Notes: generated by a model not told the origin, from the letters alone. DNA of 64,000 bases from Actinoplanes sp040639655 (GCF_040639655.1 NZ_JBFAAI010000031.1:1-64000), one strand, 5' to 3'. Counted from the first letter of the stretch, positions 6,959 through 15,128 are shown. Numbers and translations are program-made.

Positions 6959-8774
6959 CGGTGTCCCCGTCCACCCGGATACGCTGACCGTCCCGGATGG
7001 ACGCGACCGCGTTACCCGCGCCGACCACGGCCGGCAGGCCGTACTCGCGGCAGACGATCGCCGTGTGACTCATGATGCCGCCGACGTCCGAGACGGTGGC
7101 GGCGATCCGGCCGAACACGGTGGACCAGGCCGGTGAAGTCGCCGGGCAGACCAGGATGTCGCCCGGCTGGATGTGCTCGAGCTCTCGGACGTGCCGCACC
7201 ACCCGGGCCGGGCCCTCGGCGACGCCGGGCGAACCCGCCACCCCGCGTAGCACGCTCACCTTCTCGCCCTTGCCGGTCGTCTCCCGCTGTGCCAGCCACT
7301 CGTTGACGGCGGCGGTGGTGATGCCCCAGAGCATCACGGTGAAGGGCTCGTTGATCTCTGCCGGCGGGGGGCCGAGGGCGAGCGCCGGCGGCTGTGCGCG
7401 CAGCTTCTCGTAGATGCCGCGCCGTTCGTTCACGATGGGGCGCCAGTAACGGGCGCCGCGCGGGGCACTGCCCACCGACCACGCGGCCACCACGTCGTAG
7501 ATGGCCTCGGCGACCTCGCCCCGGCGCAGGAAGAACATGTCCTCCGGCTCGTCGAAGACACCCATCGCGGTCAGCGCCCGGGACAGTTCCTTGGACTTCG
7601 CCCAGAAAGTGGCCCACATCCAGTGCTCGATGTAGAGGACATGCTCCTCGATGTAGGCGAACACCATCCGGGCCAGCTCCACCAGCTGGTCGAACGACTC
7701 CCGGCCGTCGTCGTCGAGCAGCGCACGGTACTCCGTGGTGAGGCGGTCGCGTTCGGCGAGCACGCCCGCGGTGTCCCGGTCGATCTCCTCGCCCCCGCGC
7801 ACCCGCCGGACGTACTCCTTCACCGACGCCAGCGGGATGGCCGGATCATCCAGCCACGTGGGGTGGCTGTGGGAGGCGCCCGGGTGGCCGGGATCCGTGT
7901 TGATCAGGAACCACGGGTCCTTGGTCTTGTCCCAGTCGGCCTGCCACTCACGTCCCTCGTCGGAGGCGGCCAGGGCCTCGAACGCCGCGGCGGGGTTCTC
8001 CGCGGCGAGCAGGATGTCGCCGACACCGAGCCGTTCGGCCTCCTTGGCCAGGCGCTTGAGTTCGTCGTCCGGGCGGTACAGGTCGACCCGGAGACCACCG
8101 ACGAGCCGGGAGATCGACTGATCCGAGATGTCCGGGAACCGGTCCCGCATGAACTGGAAGAACGTCAGGTACGCCGCGTAGCCGATGTTGAGCAGCTCGA
8201 AGTGGTACTGGTACGTCTCGTACATCGTCTGCACGAGTTCAGAGAAGTCCCGGATCATCGCATACCCCGTGGAGTAGCCGACCCGATCAGTCACCACCGA
8301 CTCCGGCTCGATGTCCGGCAGCGGCGCGAACCGGATGCGGGTGATCCGGTCCAGGCAGCCCAGCACCTTGGTCTTCCACTCGCCGTAGATGGAGTCCCAG
8401 TTGTCGTAGTAGTAACCGGCACGCCGGCCGAACAGCTCCGCCCGGGCGGCGAGTTCCTCCGGCGGCGCCGGCACCGGCGTCACGTAGAGGTAACCGTTGA
8501 GCACCCGCTGGTCCACACCGAACGCCGGCGGCATCGCGAAGATCCGGGTGTTGAAGGCGCCGAGCGCCTGCCACCAGCACTCGCACTGGATCTCGTCGTA
8601 CGGGTGCAGAACCTCGGGGTGGTGGAGCCGGTCCTGGAACCAGAACCGCTGCTCGTCCTGTTTCCGCCGGTCCTCACCGAACAGGTGGTACCAGTTGTAC
8701 ATCCGCTCCCACCCCTCGGCGCCGTCCGGAGCGGGAATATCGAATGGGCTTGGGAAACTGTCCGTGGAAGTCAT
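6936..8774 (-). CDS. PEP-utilising mobile-domain subunit, phenylphosphate synthase-like (PpsA-like)
   Basis: A 612-residue protein whose C-terminal about 100 residues are the swivelling phosphohistidine domain of PEP synthase/PPDK enzymes: GGIMSHTAIVCREYGLPAVVG with catalytic His570. The large N-terminal part (GWERMYNWYHLF, PAFGVDQRVLNGYLYVTPVP, YYYDNWDSIYGEWKTKV) resembles subunit 1 of phenylphosphate synthase, which is of similar size and, as I recall, uses a histidine near residue 569. The ATP-grasp part is not present here; it is the adjacent gene at 8803-9828. Such split enzymes transfer the beta-phosphate of ATP through His to a hydroxyl group on an aromatic ring. The acceptor here is unknown. 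Rifampicin-phosphotransferase-like roles cannot be excluded. Confidence 0.82.
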   Translation of the reverse strand: MTSTDSFPSPFDIPAPDGAEGWERMYNWYHLFGEDRRKQDEQRFWFQDRLHHPEVLHPYDEIQCECWWQALGAFNTRIFAMPPAFGVDQRVLNGYLYVTPVPAPPEELAARAELFGRRAGYYYDNWDSIYGEWKTKVLGCLDRITRIRFAPLPDIEPESVVTDRVGYSTGYAMIRDFSELVQTMYETYQYHFELLNIGYAAYLTFFQFMRDRFPDISDQSISRLVGGLRVDLYRPDDELKRLAKEAERLGVGDILLAAENPAAAFEALAASDEGREWQADWDKTKDPWFLINTDPGHPGASHSHPTWLDDPAIPLASVKEYVRRVRGGEEIDRDTAGVLAERDRLTTEYRALLDDDGRESFDQLVELARMVFAYIEEHVLYIEHWMWATFWAKSKELSRALTAMGVFDEPEDMFFLRRGEVAEAIYDVVAAWSVGSAPRGARYWRPIVNERRGIYEKLRAQPPALALGPPPAEINEPFTVMLWGITTAAVNEWLAQRETTGKGEKVSVLRGVAGSPGVAEGPARVVRHVRELEHIQPGDILVCPATSPAWSTVFGRIAATVSDVGGIMSHTAIVCREYGLPAVVGAGNAVASIRDGQRIRVDGDTGVVTILD

Positions 8775-8802
8775 GTGCTCCGCCGTTCTTGTCGGGTGAA
8801 AG

Positions 8803-9828
8803 TCATTTGGCGGTCAGCGTGGCGAGCACCAGCTGCATCGCGCTGCGTGCGGCAGTCGCGGGACGTGCCGGGGCCGCCCGCGACCACACCGTCTCCGGGC
8901 GTACCTGGAGGAGAAAGACCTCATCGCCGACGACGGCGAACTCGACGTCCACCGGATGGCCGAGCCGGTTCTCCAGCTGGCGGCCGAGTTCTCGCAGCCG
9001 GGCCATGTGCGTGGAGTTCAGCGAGGCCGCGCCCGGGTCCGGCAACGCCTCCCGGCGAGTGCCGCGTCCCGCCGAGCCGACGAGCTGGAACGGCTGCTCG
9101 GCCAGCTCCCGCCGGCGCACCTCACCGGTCACCTTGTCGATGACGAAGCGGTCCGGCGTGACCTCGGCCGACACCAGCGGCTCGCCGAGTCCCCAGACAC
9201 TCTCCACGACGATCACCGAGCGGTCGCCGCTGACCGGGTTGAGGGTCATCAGCACGCCGGCGGCGTGCGCGTCGACCATGCGCTGAACGACGACGGCCAT
9301 CGCGTCGCCGGTGATACCGGCCCGGCGCCGGTACCGCACGGCACGCTCGGTGTAGAGGCTGGCCCAGCAGGCACGGACCCGGTCGAGCACCTCGTCGGCG
9401 CCGTCGATCCACAGATAGGAGTCGTGCTCGCCGGCAAAACTCGTCAGGCCGGAGTCCTCGGCGGCGGAGCTGGACCGGACCGCTACGCCGGCGCCGCCGC
9501 CGCGGTCCAGTTCGCGATAGGCGGCAGCGACCTCGTCGAGTACCGCAGCGCCCTCGGCGGCCCGGTAGATCTCCTCGCGGGCCCGGGCGCACGCCGCCTC
9601 GAAGCCGCCGGCGTCCGGATCGAGGGCGGCAAGTTCGGCGTCCAAACGGTCGGCCACGGCACCGACCGCCGATCGGTAGGCCGCCGTCGTTACCACGAAA
9701 GCCGGCGGGACCGGCAGGTCTTGAGCGCAGAGGGCGGCCAGGCCGGCGCCCTTGCCGCCGAGCACGGGCGTGCCCACCGGCGGACCGGACGGCTGGCCAC
9801 CCAGCCGGACGATGTGTGTTTCGGACAT
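8803..9828 (-). CDS. ATP-grasp subunit of PEP synthase-like phosphotransferase (PpsB-like)
   Basis: A 341-residue PEP/pyruvate-binding (PPDK_N) ATP-grasp protein. It shows GGKGAGLAAL near the N terminus, VRSSSAAEDSGLTSFAGEHDSYL near residues 113-135, the GVLMTLNPVSGD loop and the closing LLQVRPETVW. These bind ATP and pyrophosphorylate the histidine of the partner subunit. ATG at 9828 is chosen because GGGGGAG lies about 10 bases upstream; a longer frame runs back but lacks family similarity. It sits 28 bases before the mobile-domain gene and just after two BMC-H genes, so phosphotransferase and shell are probably co-expressed. Confidence 0.85.
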   Translation of the reverse strand: MSETHIVRLGGQPSGPPVGTPVLGGKGAGLAALCAQDLPVPPAFVVTTAAYRSAVGAVADRLDAELAALDPDAGGFEAACARAREEIYRAAEGAAVLDEVAAAYRELDRGGGAGVAVRSSSAAEDSGLTSFAGEHDSYLWIDGADEVLDRVRACWASLYTERAVRYRRRAGITGDAMAVVVQRMVDAHAAGVLMTLNPVSGDRSVIVVESVWGLGEPLVSAEVTPDRFVIDKVTGEVRRRELAEQPFQLVGSAGRGTRREALPDPGAASLNSTHMARLRELGRQLENRLGHPVDVEFAVVGDEVFLLQVRPETVWSRAAPARPATAARSAMQLVLATLTAK

Positions 9829-9874
9829 GACGATGCACTCCCCCGTGACGATGGTGTTCGGGCCGGTGCTGTGC

Positions 9875-10174
9875 TCAGCCGGCCGAGCCGCCCTCCAGGC
9901 GGCCGGATCCGACCAGCAGGCGTGCGGCTGCCGGCTCGGGCCTCGGATAGATCTGCGTACGGGCGTCCTGGCCGTACTGCCGCACCGCGATGACGGCGGC
10001 AGCGACCGCCGCATCCACACTCGCGAGGTCGCCGATGACCACCGCGATCAATATGCCTCCGCTGACCCGGTCCACCCGGGCGCACCGCACGGCGGCCGCC
10101 TTGCACATTGCTTCGACGGCCACCATGGTGGCGACCAGGCCGCGGCACTCGACCAGACCGATCGCCTCGGACAC
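9875..10174 (-). CDS. BMC-H shell hexamer protein (copy 2)
   Basis: A 99-residue BMC-domain protein: AIGLVECRGLVATMVAVEAMCKAAAV and VVIGDLASVDAAVAAA are the family core. The predicted pore segment is VSGGIL, different from copy 1 (IGSA) and copy 3 (LGGGL), which suggests tiles with different permeability. It follows copy 3 with a 5-base gap. The short tail (RLLVGSGRLEGGSAG) is not conserved in the family. Confidence 0.94.
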   Translation of the reverse strand: MSEAIGLVECRGLVATMVAVEAMCKAAAVRCARVDRVSGGILIAVVIGDLASVDAAVAAAVIAVRQYGQDARTQIYPRPEPAAARLLVGSGRLEGGSAG

Positions 10175-10179
10175 GGCCG

Positions 10180-10509
10180 TCAGCTTCCGACGAGGTCGGG
10201 ACGGGCCGCGATGGCCGCGACAGCTGGTGATGGGCTGGCGAAGACCACCGACCGGACCTCGACCCGGTGGAACGCCCGAACCGTCTCCTGCCCGACCTCG
10301 ACCGCCTCCAGCACGTCTGCCAGAGAGCCGATGACCGACACCGAGATCAGGCCCCCGCCCAGTTTGGTCAGGCCACCGAGACGCACCGAGGCCGCCTTGC
10401 TCATCGCCTCGGCGGCGTCGAAGGCGGCAATGTATCCCGCTGCTTCGATGAAGGCGACCGCGCCGCCGGACGAGGGTTCAACAGGTGTTTCATTAACGCC
10501 GATAGCCAC
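10180..10509 (-). CDS. BMC-H shell hexamer protein (copy 3)
   Basis: A BMC-domain protein of about 109 residues from a GTG start at 10509, preferred because CAGGGGGG sits 5-6 bases upstream; the open frame continues to 10569 without support. After an N-terminal extension of about 15 residues the BMC core begins (AVAFIEAAGYIAAFDAAEAMSKAASV) with pore segment LGGGL and VIGSLADVLEAV, where the usual RGD is changed to GS. It is first in the block that leads into BMC-H copy 2 and the phosphotransferase, with a perfect TTCTAGAA-centred palindrome about 33 bases upstream of the start. Confidence 0.92.
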   Translation of the reverse strand: MAIGVNETPVEPSSGGAVAFIEAAGYIAAFDAAEAMSKAASVRLGGLTKLGGGLISVSVIGSLADVLEAVEVGQETVRAFHRVEVRSVVFASPSPAVAAIAARPDLVGS

Positions 10510-10541
10510 GTGCCCCCCTGAGATCTCCGGGCCGAGCGCCA

Positions 10542-10555
10542 GTCTTCTAGAAGAC
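10542..10555. promoter_or_regulatory. Palindromic candidate operator GTCTTCTAGAAGAC
   Basis: A perfect 14-base inverted repeat in the 86-base gap between the alpha/beta hydrolase and the first BMC-H gene. It shares the TTCTAGAA core with sites near trpB and the GNAT gene. Its length, symmetry and position match GntR/HutC-type operators (the DasR class also has a TCTAGA centre). It could control an internal promoter for the shell and phosphotransferase block. Confidence 0.6.
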
Positions 10556-10595
10556 CGGCGTATAGGCAAGGGCTACGCGGAGTTATCCCGACTAA

Positions 10596-11450
10596 TCACA
10601 GTGGATCCACGGGAGCGACCGTACGCAAAGCCGCATCGATGGCCTCGCGGGTGCCGGCGGGGTCGACGAGCCACGGGAAGTGCCCACCGCCGGGCAACCA
10701 GATCAGCTGGGCACCGGGCAGCCAGGACGCCAGAACGCCGGGGGCGACCGGACCGGTGACCCCGTCCCGCTCGCCGGCGATGACGGCCGAGCGCGCCGGC
10801 AGGGCAGCCAGCGCCCGCCGGAGAGCATCGGGGTCCAGGCCGGGGTCGTGGAAACCGTCGCGCGCGGCCGGGTTCACGGTGGCGGCACCCCGGGCGGCGT
10901 GTGCGGCCAGGGTGGGATCCCAGCGCCCGTACAGCAGCGGCTCCATCCGCTCCTCCAGCCCGGGAGCGGTGTCGCCGGCGTCCAGCGCGGCAGCCGCCCG
11001 TACCGCGTCCGGGTACCACGGCTCGCCGGTCATGTAGCGGGCCGCGACCGTCAGGAGATCGTCCGGCGCCCCGGTCAGCCGCCGCGACGGCGTCAGCAGC
11101 ACCAGGTGGTCGAGCCGGGACGGATAGGCCGCCGCGTACGCCAGCGCCACGTTCGCGCCCGCCGAATGGCCGAGCAGATCGAAGCGTTCCAGGCCCAGAT
11201 GCAGCCGGAGTGCCTCCAGGTCCTCGGCCAGTCGCGAGCACCGGTACGTGCCGGGATCGACGGGCGTCTGCGAGCCACCGGTACCGCGGGGATCCACCAA
11301 CACCAGCCGGCGGTCCGCAGCGAGCCCACCGAGATCGCCGAGATAGTCGGCGGAGCGCCCCGGACCACCGGGATGACACACCAGCGGCCGCCCGGTGCCC
11401 ACGCTGCGATAGGCGATGCGGGTTCCGTCCGCTGCCACGAAGCTGCCCAC
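10596..11450 (-). CDS. Alpha/beta hydrolase (proline iminopeptidase-like)
   Basis: A 284-residue alpha/beta-hydrolase fold protein. The nucleophile elbow is GHSAGAN (Ser96), the oxyanion region is HPGGPG (26-31), with a candidate acid in GERDGVTGP and a catalytic His in GGGHFPWL. Overall it resembles prolyl aminopeptidase and related hydrolases. The GTG start lies two bases after the upstream OCD stop, so the two are one unit. The GHSAGA motif also occurs in kynurenine formamidases, and the cluster otherwise lacks an enzyme to deformylate N-formylkynurenine; that role is an inference from context. Confidence 0.85.
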   Translation of the reverse strand: MGSFVAADGTRIAYRSVGTGRPLVCHPGGPGRSADYLGDLGGLAADRRLVLVDPRGTGGSQTPVDPGTYRCSRLAEDLEALRLHLGLERFDLLGHSAGANVALAYAAAYPSRLDHLVLLTPSRRLTGAPDDLLTVAARYMTGEPWYPDAVRAAAALDAGDTAPGLEERMEPLLYGRWDPTLAAHAARGAATVNPAARDGFHDPGLDPDALRRALAALPARSAVIAGERDGVTGPVAPGVLASWLPGAQLIWLPGGGHFPWLVDPAGTREAIDAALRTVAPVDPL

Positions 11451-11452
11451 GA

Positions 11453-12439
11453 TCAGTAGGTCACCCAGGCGCCGACCTGCCGGCGCTGCGCCTCCCGATA
11501 CAGATGGTCGGCCGCGACCAGGTCCTCCACAGCCACGCCCAGCGACTTGAACAGCGTGATCTCCTTCTCATCGGTACGGCCGGGGGCAGCCCCGATCAGC
11601 ACGGAGCCCAGCTCGGCGCGGATGTGGTCCGGGCCGATGGCGCCCTCGCGAGCAGCGAACAGATAGTCCCCCGACTCGTTCACAGTGGACTCGCGCCGGT
11701 CGACGAACAGACTCGCCGCCGCCATCGTGGCAGTGTCGATCTCGCGCGCCGTCGGGATGCTCGAACCCACCGCGTTGAGGTGCGCCCCGTCGGCGATCCA
11801 CTCGCGGCGCACCACCGGCTCCGCCGAAGTGGTCACCGTGACGATCAGGTCGGCTTCCCGTACCGCCGACTCCGCGGAGGTGCAGGGCTCCACCGGGACC
11901 CCCACCCACTTCTCCGCGTCGGCGGCGAACCGGCGGGTGCGCTCCGGGTCGCGCCCGGCCACCCGGACCCGCCGCAGCGAACGCACACCGGCCAGCGCCA
12001 TCAGGTGAGCGCGTGCCTGCACCCCGGTGCCCAGCACGGCCAGGTCGCCGGCGTCCGGCCTGGCCAGCAGGTCGGTGGCGATCGCCGAGACCGCCGCCGT
12101 CCTGATCTCGGTGATCGCCGACGCGTTCATCAGTGCCTGAAGCTCGCCGGTGGCGGCGCTGAACAACAGCACGGCCCCCTGATGCGCGTCCTTGCCGATC
12201 TTCGGGTTGTCGTGGAACACGCACACCGCCTTCAGGCCGTACGCGGCGTTCTCACCGGCCCGGTAGGACGGCATGACGGCCATCAGGCCGGCGGCGGCCG
12301 GCGGCCGCACGACCATGCGCAACGGCTGGTGCACCTCGTCACGAGCGAGAGCGGCCAGCGCCTCCCGCATGGCGTGCAAAGCCTCGCCCGGAGTCAGCAA
12401 CTCGTGCACGTGGGCGGCGTCGAGGACGAGAACGGCCAT
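11453..12439 (-). CDS. Ornithine cyclodeaminase / mu-crystallin family protein
   Basis: A 328-residue OCD-family protein with the Rossmann motif GTGVQARAH (137-145), substrate-site Lys70 (AYGLKAVCVF), the ALMNASAITEIRTAA stretch with Arg113, and AVGSSIPTAREID. Members include ornithine and lysine cyclodeaminases, alanine/tauropine-type dehydrogenases and ketimine reductases; all act on amino or imino acids with NAD(P)(H). It has a GGAG ribosome site and follows trpA after a GC-rich hairpin. In a tryptophan or kynurenine setting a role in reducing or deaminating an amino-acid intermediate is plausible but unproved. Confidence 0.87.
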   Translation of the reverse strand: MAVLVLDAAHVHELLTPGEALHAMREALAALARDEVHQPLRMVVRPPAAAGLMAVMPSYRAGENAAYGLKAVCVFHDNPKIGKDAHQGAVLLFSAATGELQALMNASAITEIRTAAVSAIATDLLARPDAGDLAVLGTGVQARAHLMALAGVRSLRRVRVAGRDPERTRRFAADAEKWVGVPVEPCTSAESAVREADLIVTVTTSAEPVVRREWIADGAHLNAVGSSIPTAREIDTATMAAASLFVDRRESTVNESGDYLFAAREGAIGPDHIRAELGSVLIGAAPGRTDEKEITLFKSLGVAVEDLVAADHLYREAQRRQVGAWVTY

Positions 12440-12457
12440 CGGAGTCTCCTGTCGTCG

Positions 12458-12480
12458 GGGCCGGCCGTCCGGGCCGGCCC
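12458..12480. terminator. GC-rich hairpin between trpA and the OCD gene
   Basis: GGGCCGGCC and its complement form a 9-base stem around a 5-base loop in the 64-base gap downstream of trpA. There is no U-rich tract in the leftward direction, so it may attenuate or stabilise rather than end transcription. Confidence 0.3.
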
Positions 12481-12503
12481 GGTGGCCCGGCCCGGGCGGG
12501 TGT

Positions 12504-13301
12504 TCAGCGGTTGTCGAGAGCGGACCGCAGGGCGGCGACGTCGGCCGCGACCGCGGCCGGCCCAGCCCCGTCGAGCAGCCGGCGCATCAGCGCCGACGCC
12601 ACCACCACGCCGTCGGCGTGCCCGGCGGCCTCCACCGCGTGCGCGGGGGTGGAGATGCCGAAGCCCAGCAGGACGGGCCGGTCGGTCAGTGCCCGGACCC
12701 GGGTGGCGACCCGGGCGGCGGACGCGGCGAGATCGGTCCGCTCCCCGGTGGTGCCCATCACCGTGACGCCGTAGACGAATCCCCGGCTGTGCTGAGCGAT
12801 CTGCTGCAACCGGGCCGGCTCGGTGGCGGGGGCCGCCAGCAGCACCATCTCCACCCCGGTGGTGCGATGCACGGCGGCGAACTCCTCGAGTTCGTGGAAC
12901 GGCACGTCGGGAACGATGATCCCGCTGACGCCCACGTCGGCCAGCCGCCGGCCGAAGGCCTCGACCCCGGCGCGCAACACGATGTTCGCGTATGTCATGA
13001 CGACCAGCGGAACGCTGAGCCGCAGGTCGGCCAGCTCGGCGAGCACCCCGTCCGGGGTAACCCCGCGCTGGAGGGCCCGGTCCGACGCCGCCTGGATGGT
13101 CGGCCCGTCGAGCATCGGGTCGGAGAACGGCAGGCCGATCTCGATGGCGTCGGCACCCGCGTCGGCACAGGCCCGGACGCAGTCGAGCCAGTCCTCGGTG
13201 ACGCCCCCGGTCACGTACGGGACCAGCAGCGACCGCCCGGCAGCGCGCCGCTCACGCAGGTGGGACTCCAGTCGGCCGGTCTCCGTCATCACGGCGGTCA
13301 T
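12504..13301 (-). CDS. trpA: Tryptophan synthase alpha chain
   Basis: A 265-residue TIM-barrel subunit that cleaves indole-3-glycerol phosphate to indole and glyceraldehyde-3-phosphate. Catalytic Glu54 (IEIGLPFSDP) and Asp65 (MLDGPTIQ) are present, as are YVTGG, GIIVPDVPFHE and the phosphate loop GFGIST. Its ATG overlaps the trpB stop by four bases (ATGA), the usual coupling in trpBA operons. The other trp biosynthesis genes are absent from the window, so this pair is either a displaced housekeeping pair or a dedicated copy for the BMC pathway. Confidence 0.95.
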   Translation of the reverse strand: MTAVMTETGRLESHLRERRAAGRSLLVPYVTGGVTEDWLDCVRACADAGADAIEIGLPFSDPMLDGPTIQAASDRALQRGVTPDGVLAELADLRLSVPLVVMTYANIVLRAGVEAFGRRLADVGVSGIIVPDVPFHELEEFAAVHRTTGVEMVLLAAPATEPARLQQIAQHSRGFVYGVTVMGTTGERTDLAASAARVATRVRALTDRPVLLGFGISTPAHAVEAAGHADGVVVASALMRRLLDGAGPAAVAADVAALRSALDNR

Positions 13302-14515
13302 CGCCGCGCCGCCAGCTGCTCGGCGTCCTTGTCGCCACGCCCGGAGAGCGTGACGAGCACAGTCGAACCGGTGGGCAGATCCGGCGTGCCGGCCGCGCGC
13401 AGCACCCAGGCGAGCGCGTGCGCCGACTCCAGGGCGCCGAGGATGCCCTCCGCGCGGGCGAGCCGCTCGACCGCCGCGAGGACCTCCTCGTCGGTGGCGG
13501 TGACGTACTCGGCCCGGCCGATGTCGGCCAGGTGGGCGTGCTCGGGTCCGATGCCGGGATAGTCCAGGCCCGCCGAGATGGAGTGGGCCTCCTGGATCTG
13601 ACCGGAGTCGTCCTGAAGCACCTGGGACTGGAAGCCGTGCAGCACACCGGGGGAACCGTTGGTGATCGCGGCGCCACCGGCGGCCTCGACCCCGATCAGC
13701 CGGGCATTGGTGTCGACGAAGCCGGCGAAGGTACCGGCCGCGTTGGAGCCACCGCCGATGCAGGCCACGACGGCATCCGGCTGGGCCTTCGGCAGCAGGG
13801 TCGCGCACTGGCCGCGCGCCTCCTCGCCGACGACCCGCTGGAATTCGCGGACCATCCAGGGGTACGGGTGCGGGCCCATCACCGAGCCGATGCAGTAATG
13901 CGAGTCGGCGACGTTGCTGACCCAGTGGCGCAGCGCCTCGCTGCAGGCGTCCTTGAGTGTCCGGCTACCGCTGGTCACCGGGACCACCGTGGCGCCCAGC
14001 AGCTCCATGCGGAACACGTTGAGCTGCTGGCGCTCCATGTCACGCTCACCCATGAACACCGTGGCGCCCATGCCGAACAGGGCGGCAGCGGTCGCCGTGG
14101 CGACGCCGTGCTGACCCGCGCCGGTCTCGGCGAGCAGATGCGTCTTGCCCATCCGGCGTGCCAGCAGCGCCTGGCCCAGCACATTATTGATCTTGTGGGA
14201 CCCGGTGTGTGCCAGGTCCTCGCGCTTGAGCAGCAGCGTGATTCCCAGCTCCGCGGACAGCCGCAACGCCGGCGTGACCGGGGTCGGCCGGCCCGCGTAG
14301 AGCTGCAGTGTCTGGGACAGGGTCGCCCGGAACGTCGGGTCGCTCCATGCGTCCCGGAACCCCTCCTCCAGCGCCTCACACGCCGGCACCAGCGCCTCCG
14401 GCACGTAACGGCCGCCGAACCGCCCGAAGCGGCCGAGCGCTCCGGGGTCGTCCATCGCCGACCGCTGCGACATCGTGATGGCGCCGCTCTCGGGGCCCCA
14501 TAACTTCAGCTCCAT
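13298..14515 (-). CDS. trpB: Tryptophan synthase beta chain
   Basis: A 405-residue canonical TrpB1. It carries the GSHKINN lysine (Lys108) that binds PLP, catalytic Glu130 in ETGAGQHG, the GGGSNAAG phosphate loop, and ESAHAL and SGRGDKD near the C terminus. It joins indole from TrpA with serine to make tryptophan. The start (ATG 14515) has GGAG nearby and is preceded within 10-20 bases by a GTTCTAGAAC palindrome, with a second copy about 60 bases upstream, so this operon is probably controlled with the BMC genes rather than by a tryptophan attenuator. Confidence 0.95.
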   Translation of the reverse strand: MELKLWGPESGAITMSQRSAMDDPGALGRFGRFGGRYVPEALVPACEALEEGFRDAWSDPTFRATLSQTLQLYAGRPTPVTPALRLSAELGITLLLKREDLAHTGSHKINNVLGQALLARRMGKTHLLAETGAGQHGVATATAAALFGMGATVFMGERDMERQQLNVFRMELLGATVVPVTSGSRTLKDACSEALRHWVSNVADSHYCIGSVMGPHPYPWMVREFQRVVGEEARGQCATLLPKAQPDAVVACIGGGSNAAGTFAGFVDTNARLIGVEAAGGAAITNGSPGVLHGFQSQVLQDDSGQIQEAHSISAGLDYPGIGPEHAHLADIGRAEYVTATDEEVLAAVERLARAEGILGALESAHALAWVLRAAGTPDLPTGSTVLVTLSGRGDKDAEQLAARR

Positions 14516-14524
14516 GACTACTCC

Positions 14525-14534
14525 GTTCTAGAAC
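14525..14534. promoter_or_regulatory. Candidate operator GTTCTAGAAC (trpB-proximal)
   Basis: A perfect 10-base palindrome 10 bases upstream of the trpB start codon and overlapping the region before its ribosome site. A protein bound here would block transcription elongation or leader clearance. Its centre TTCTAGAA is shared with 10542-10555, 14576-14585 and 15129-15140. Confidence 0.6.
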
Positions 14535-14575
14535 TCCTGTCACCGTAGCCATCGGCACCACGGGTGGCAAGCATT

Positions 14576-14585
14576 GTTCTAGAAC
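14576..14585. promoter_or_regulatory. Candidate operator GTTCTAGAAC (trpB-distal)
   Basis: A second perfect copy of the same 10-base palindrome, 51 bases (about five helical turns) from the first, on the same face of the DNA. It lies between the GNAT stop and trpB. Two in-phase copies favour cooperative binding by a dimeric GntR-type regulator. Confidence 0.62.
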
Positions 14586-14602
14586 TGATGAACCGGCGGC
14601 CG

Positions 14603-15094
14603 TCAGGGCCGGGCCGGCTTCTCCAGGTAGGTGAGCCGGAGCCGGTCGGTCACCTGCTCGTGCTTGAACGGCTGGTATCCACAGGCCTGGTACAGCCCGA
14701 GGAACTCGGTGCTGCGGTAGCCGGTGTACACCTCGAAGCGGTCGGCGGCACCGGCCCGCTGCTCCACGGCGGCCAGCAACCGACGCCCCAGACCCCGCCG
14801 CTGCACCCGTGGGTGCACCACCAGCCGCCCGATATGAAAAGTGCCTTCGACCAGCTCACCGCGCACCGAACCGACCACCTCACCGTCCAGCCGGATCACC
14901 GGCATCGGCTTGACCGCGAGGTCCTCGGCGATCGACGCCATGCTCTGGGTCAGCGCCGGAATCCCCCAGAAGTCGTACCGCTGAGCCTCGGACTGATAGC
15001 ACAGGTATTGAAGCTTGAGGATCCCCTCCAGATCGGCCGCGGTGGCGTCGGTGACGGCGCTCAACTCCCGGCTCAACGGGTCCACGATAGACAT
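14603..15094 (-). CDS. GNAT-family N-acetyltransferase
   Basis: A 163-residue GNAT protein. RLVVHPRVQRRGLGRRLLAAVEQRA is the acetyl-CoA pyrophosphate-binding motif A, and the YTGYRSTEFLGLYQACGYQPF region is motif B. ATG 15094 is chosen because CGGAG lies about 6 bases upstream and the sequence starts with the folded domain; a much longer antisense-like frame upstream is not coding. It is the first gene of the leftward set, with a TTCTAGAA palindrome 35 bases upstream. The acceptor is unknown; an amine made in the cluster is possible. Confidence 0.85.
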   Translation of the reverse strand: MSIVDPLSRELSAVTDATAADLEGILKLQYLCYQSEAQRYDFWGIPALTQSMASIAEDLAVKPMPVIRLDGEVVGSVRGELVEGTFHIGRLVVHPRVQRRGLGRRLLAAVEQRAGAADRFEVYTGYRSTEFLGLYQACGYQPFKHEQVTDRLRLTYLEKPARP

Positions 15095-15128
15095 GCGAGT
15101 CTCCGATCGGTTGCCTGACACTACGGCG

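Noticed and set aside
14516..14602. A short frame (MLATRGADGYGDRSSRTE) just upstream of trpB as a possible trp attenuator leader peptide
   Set aside because: It has no tryptophan codons, no ribosome site and no alternative hairpins; the palindromes are better explained as operators.
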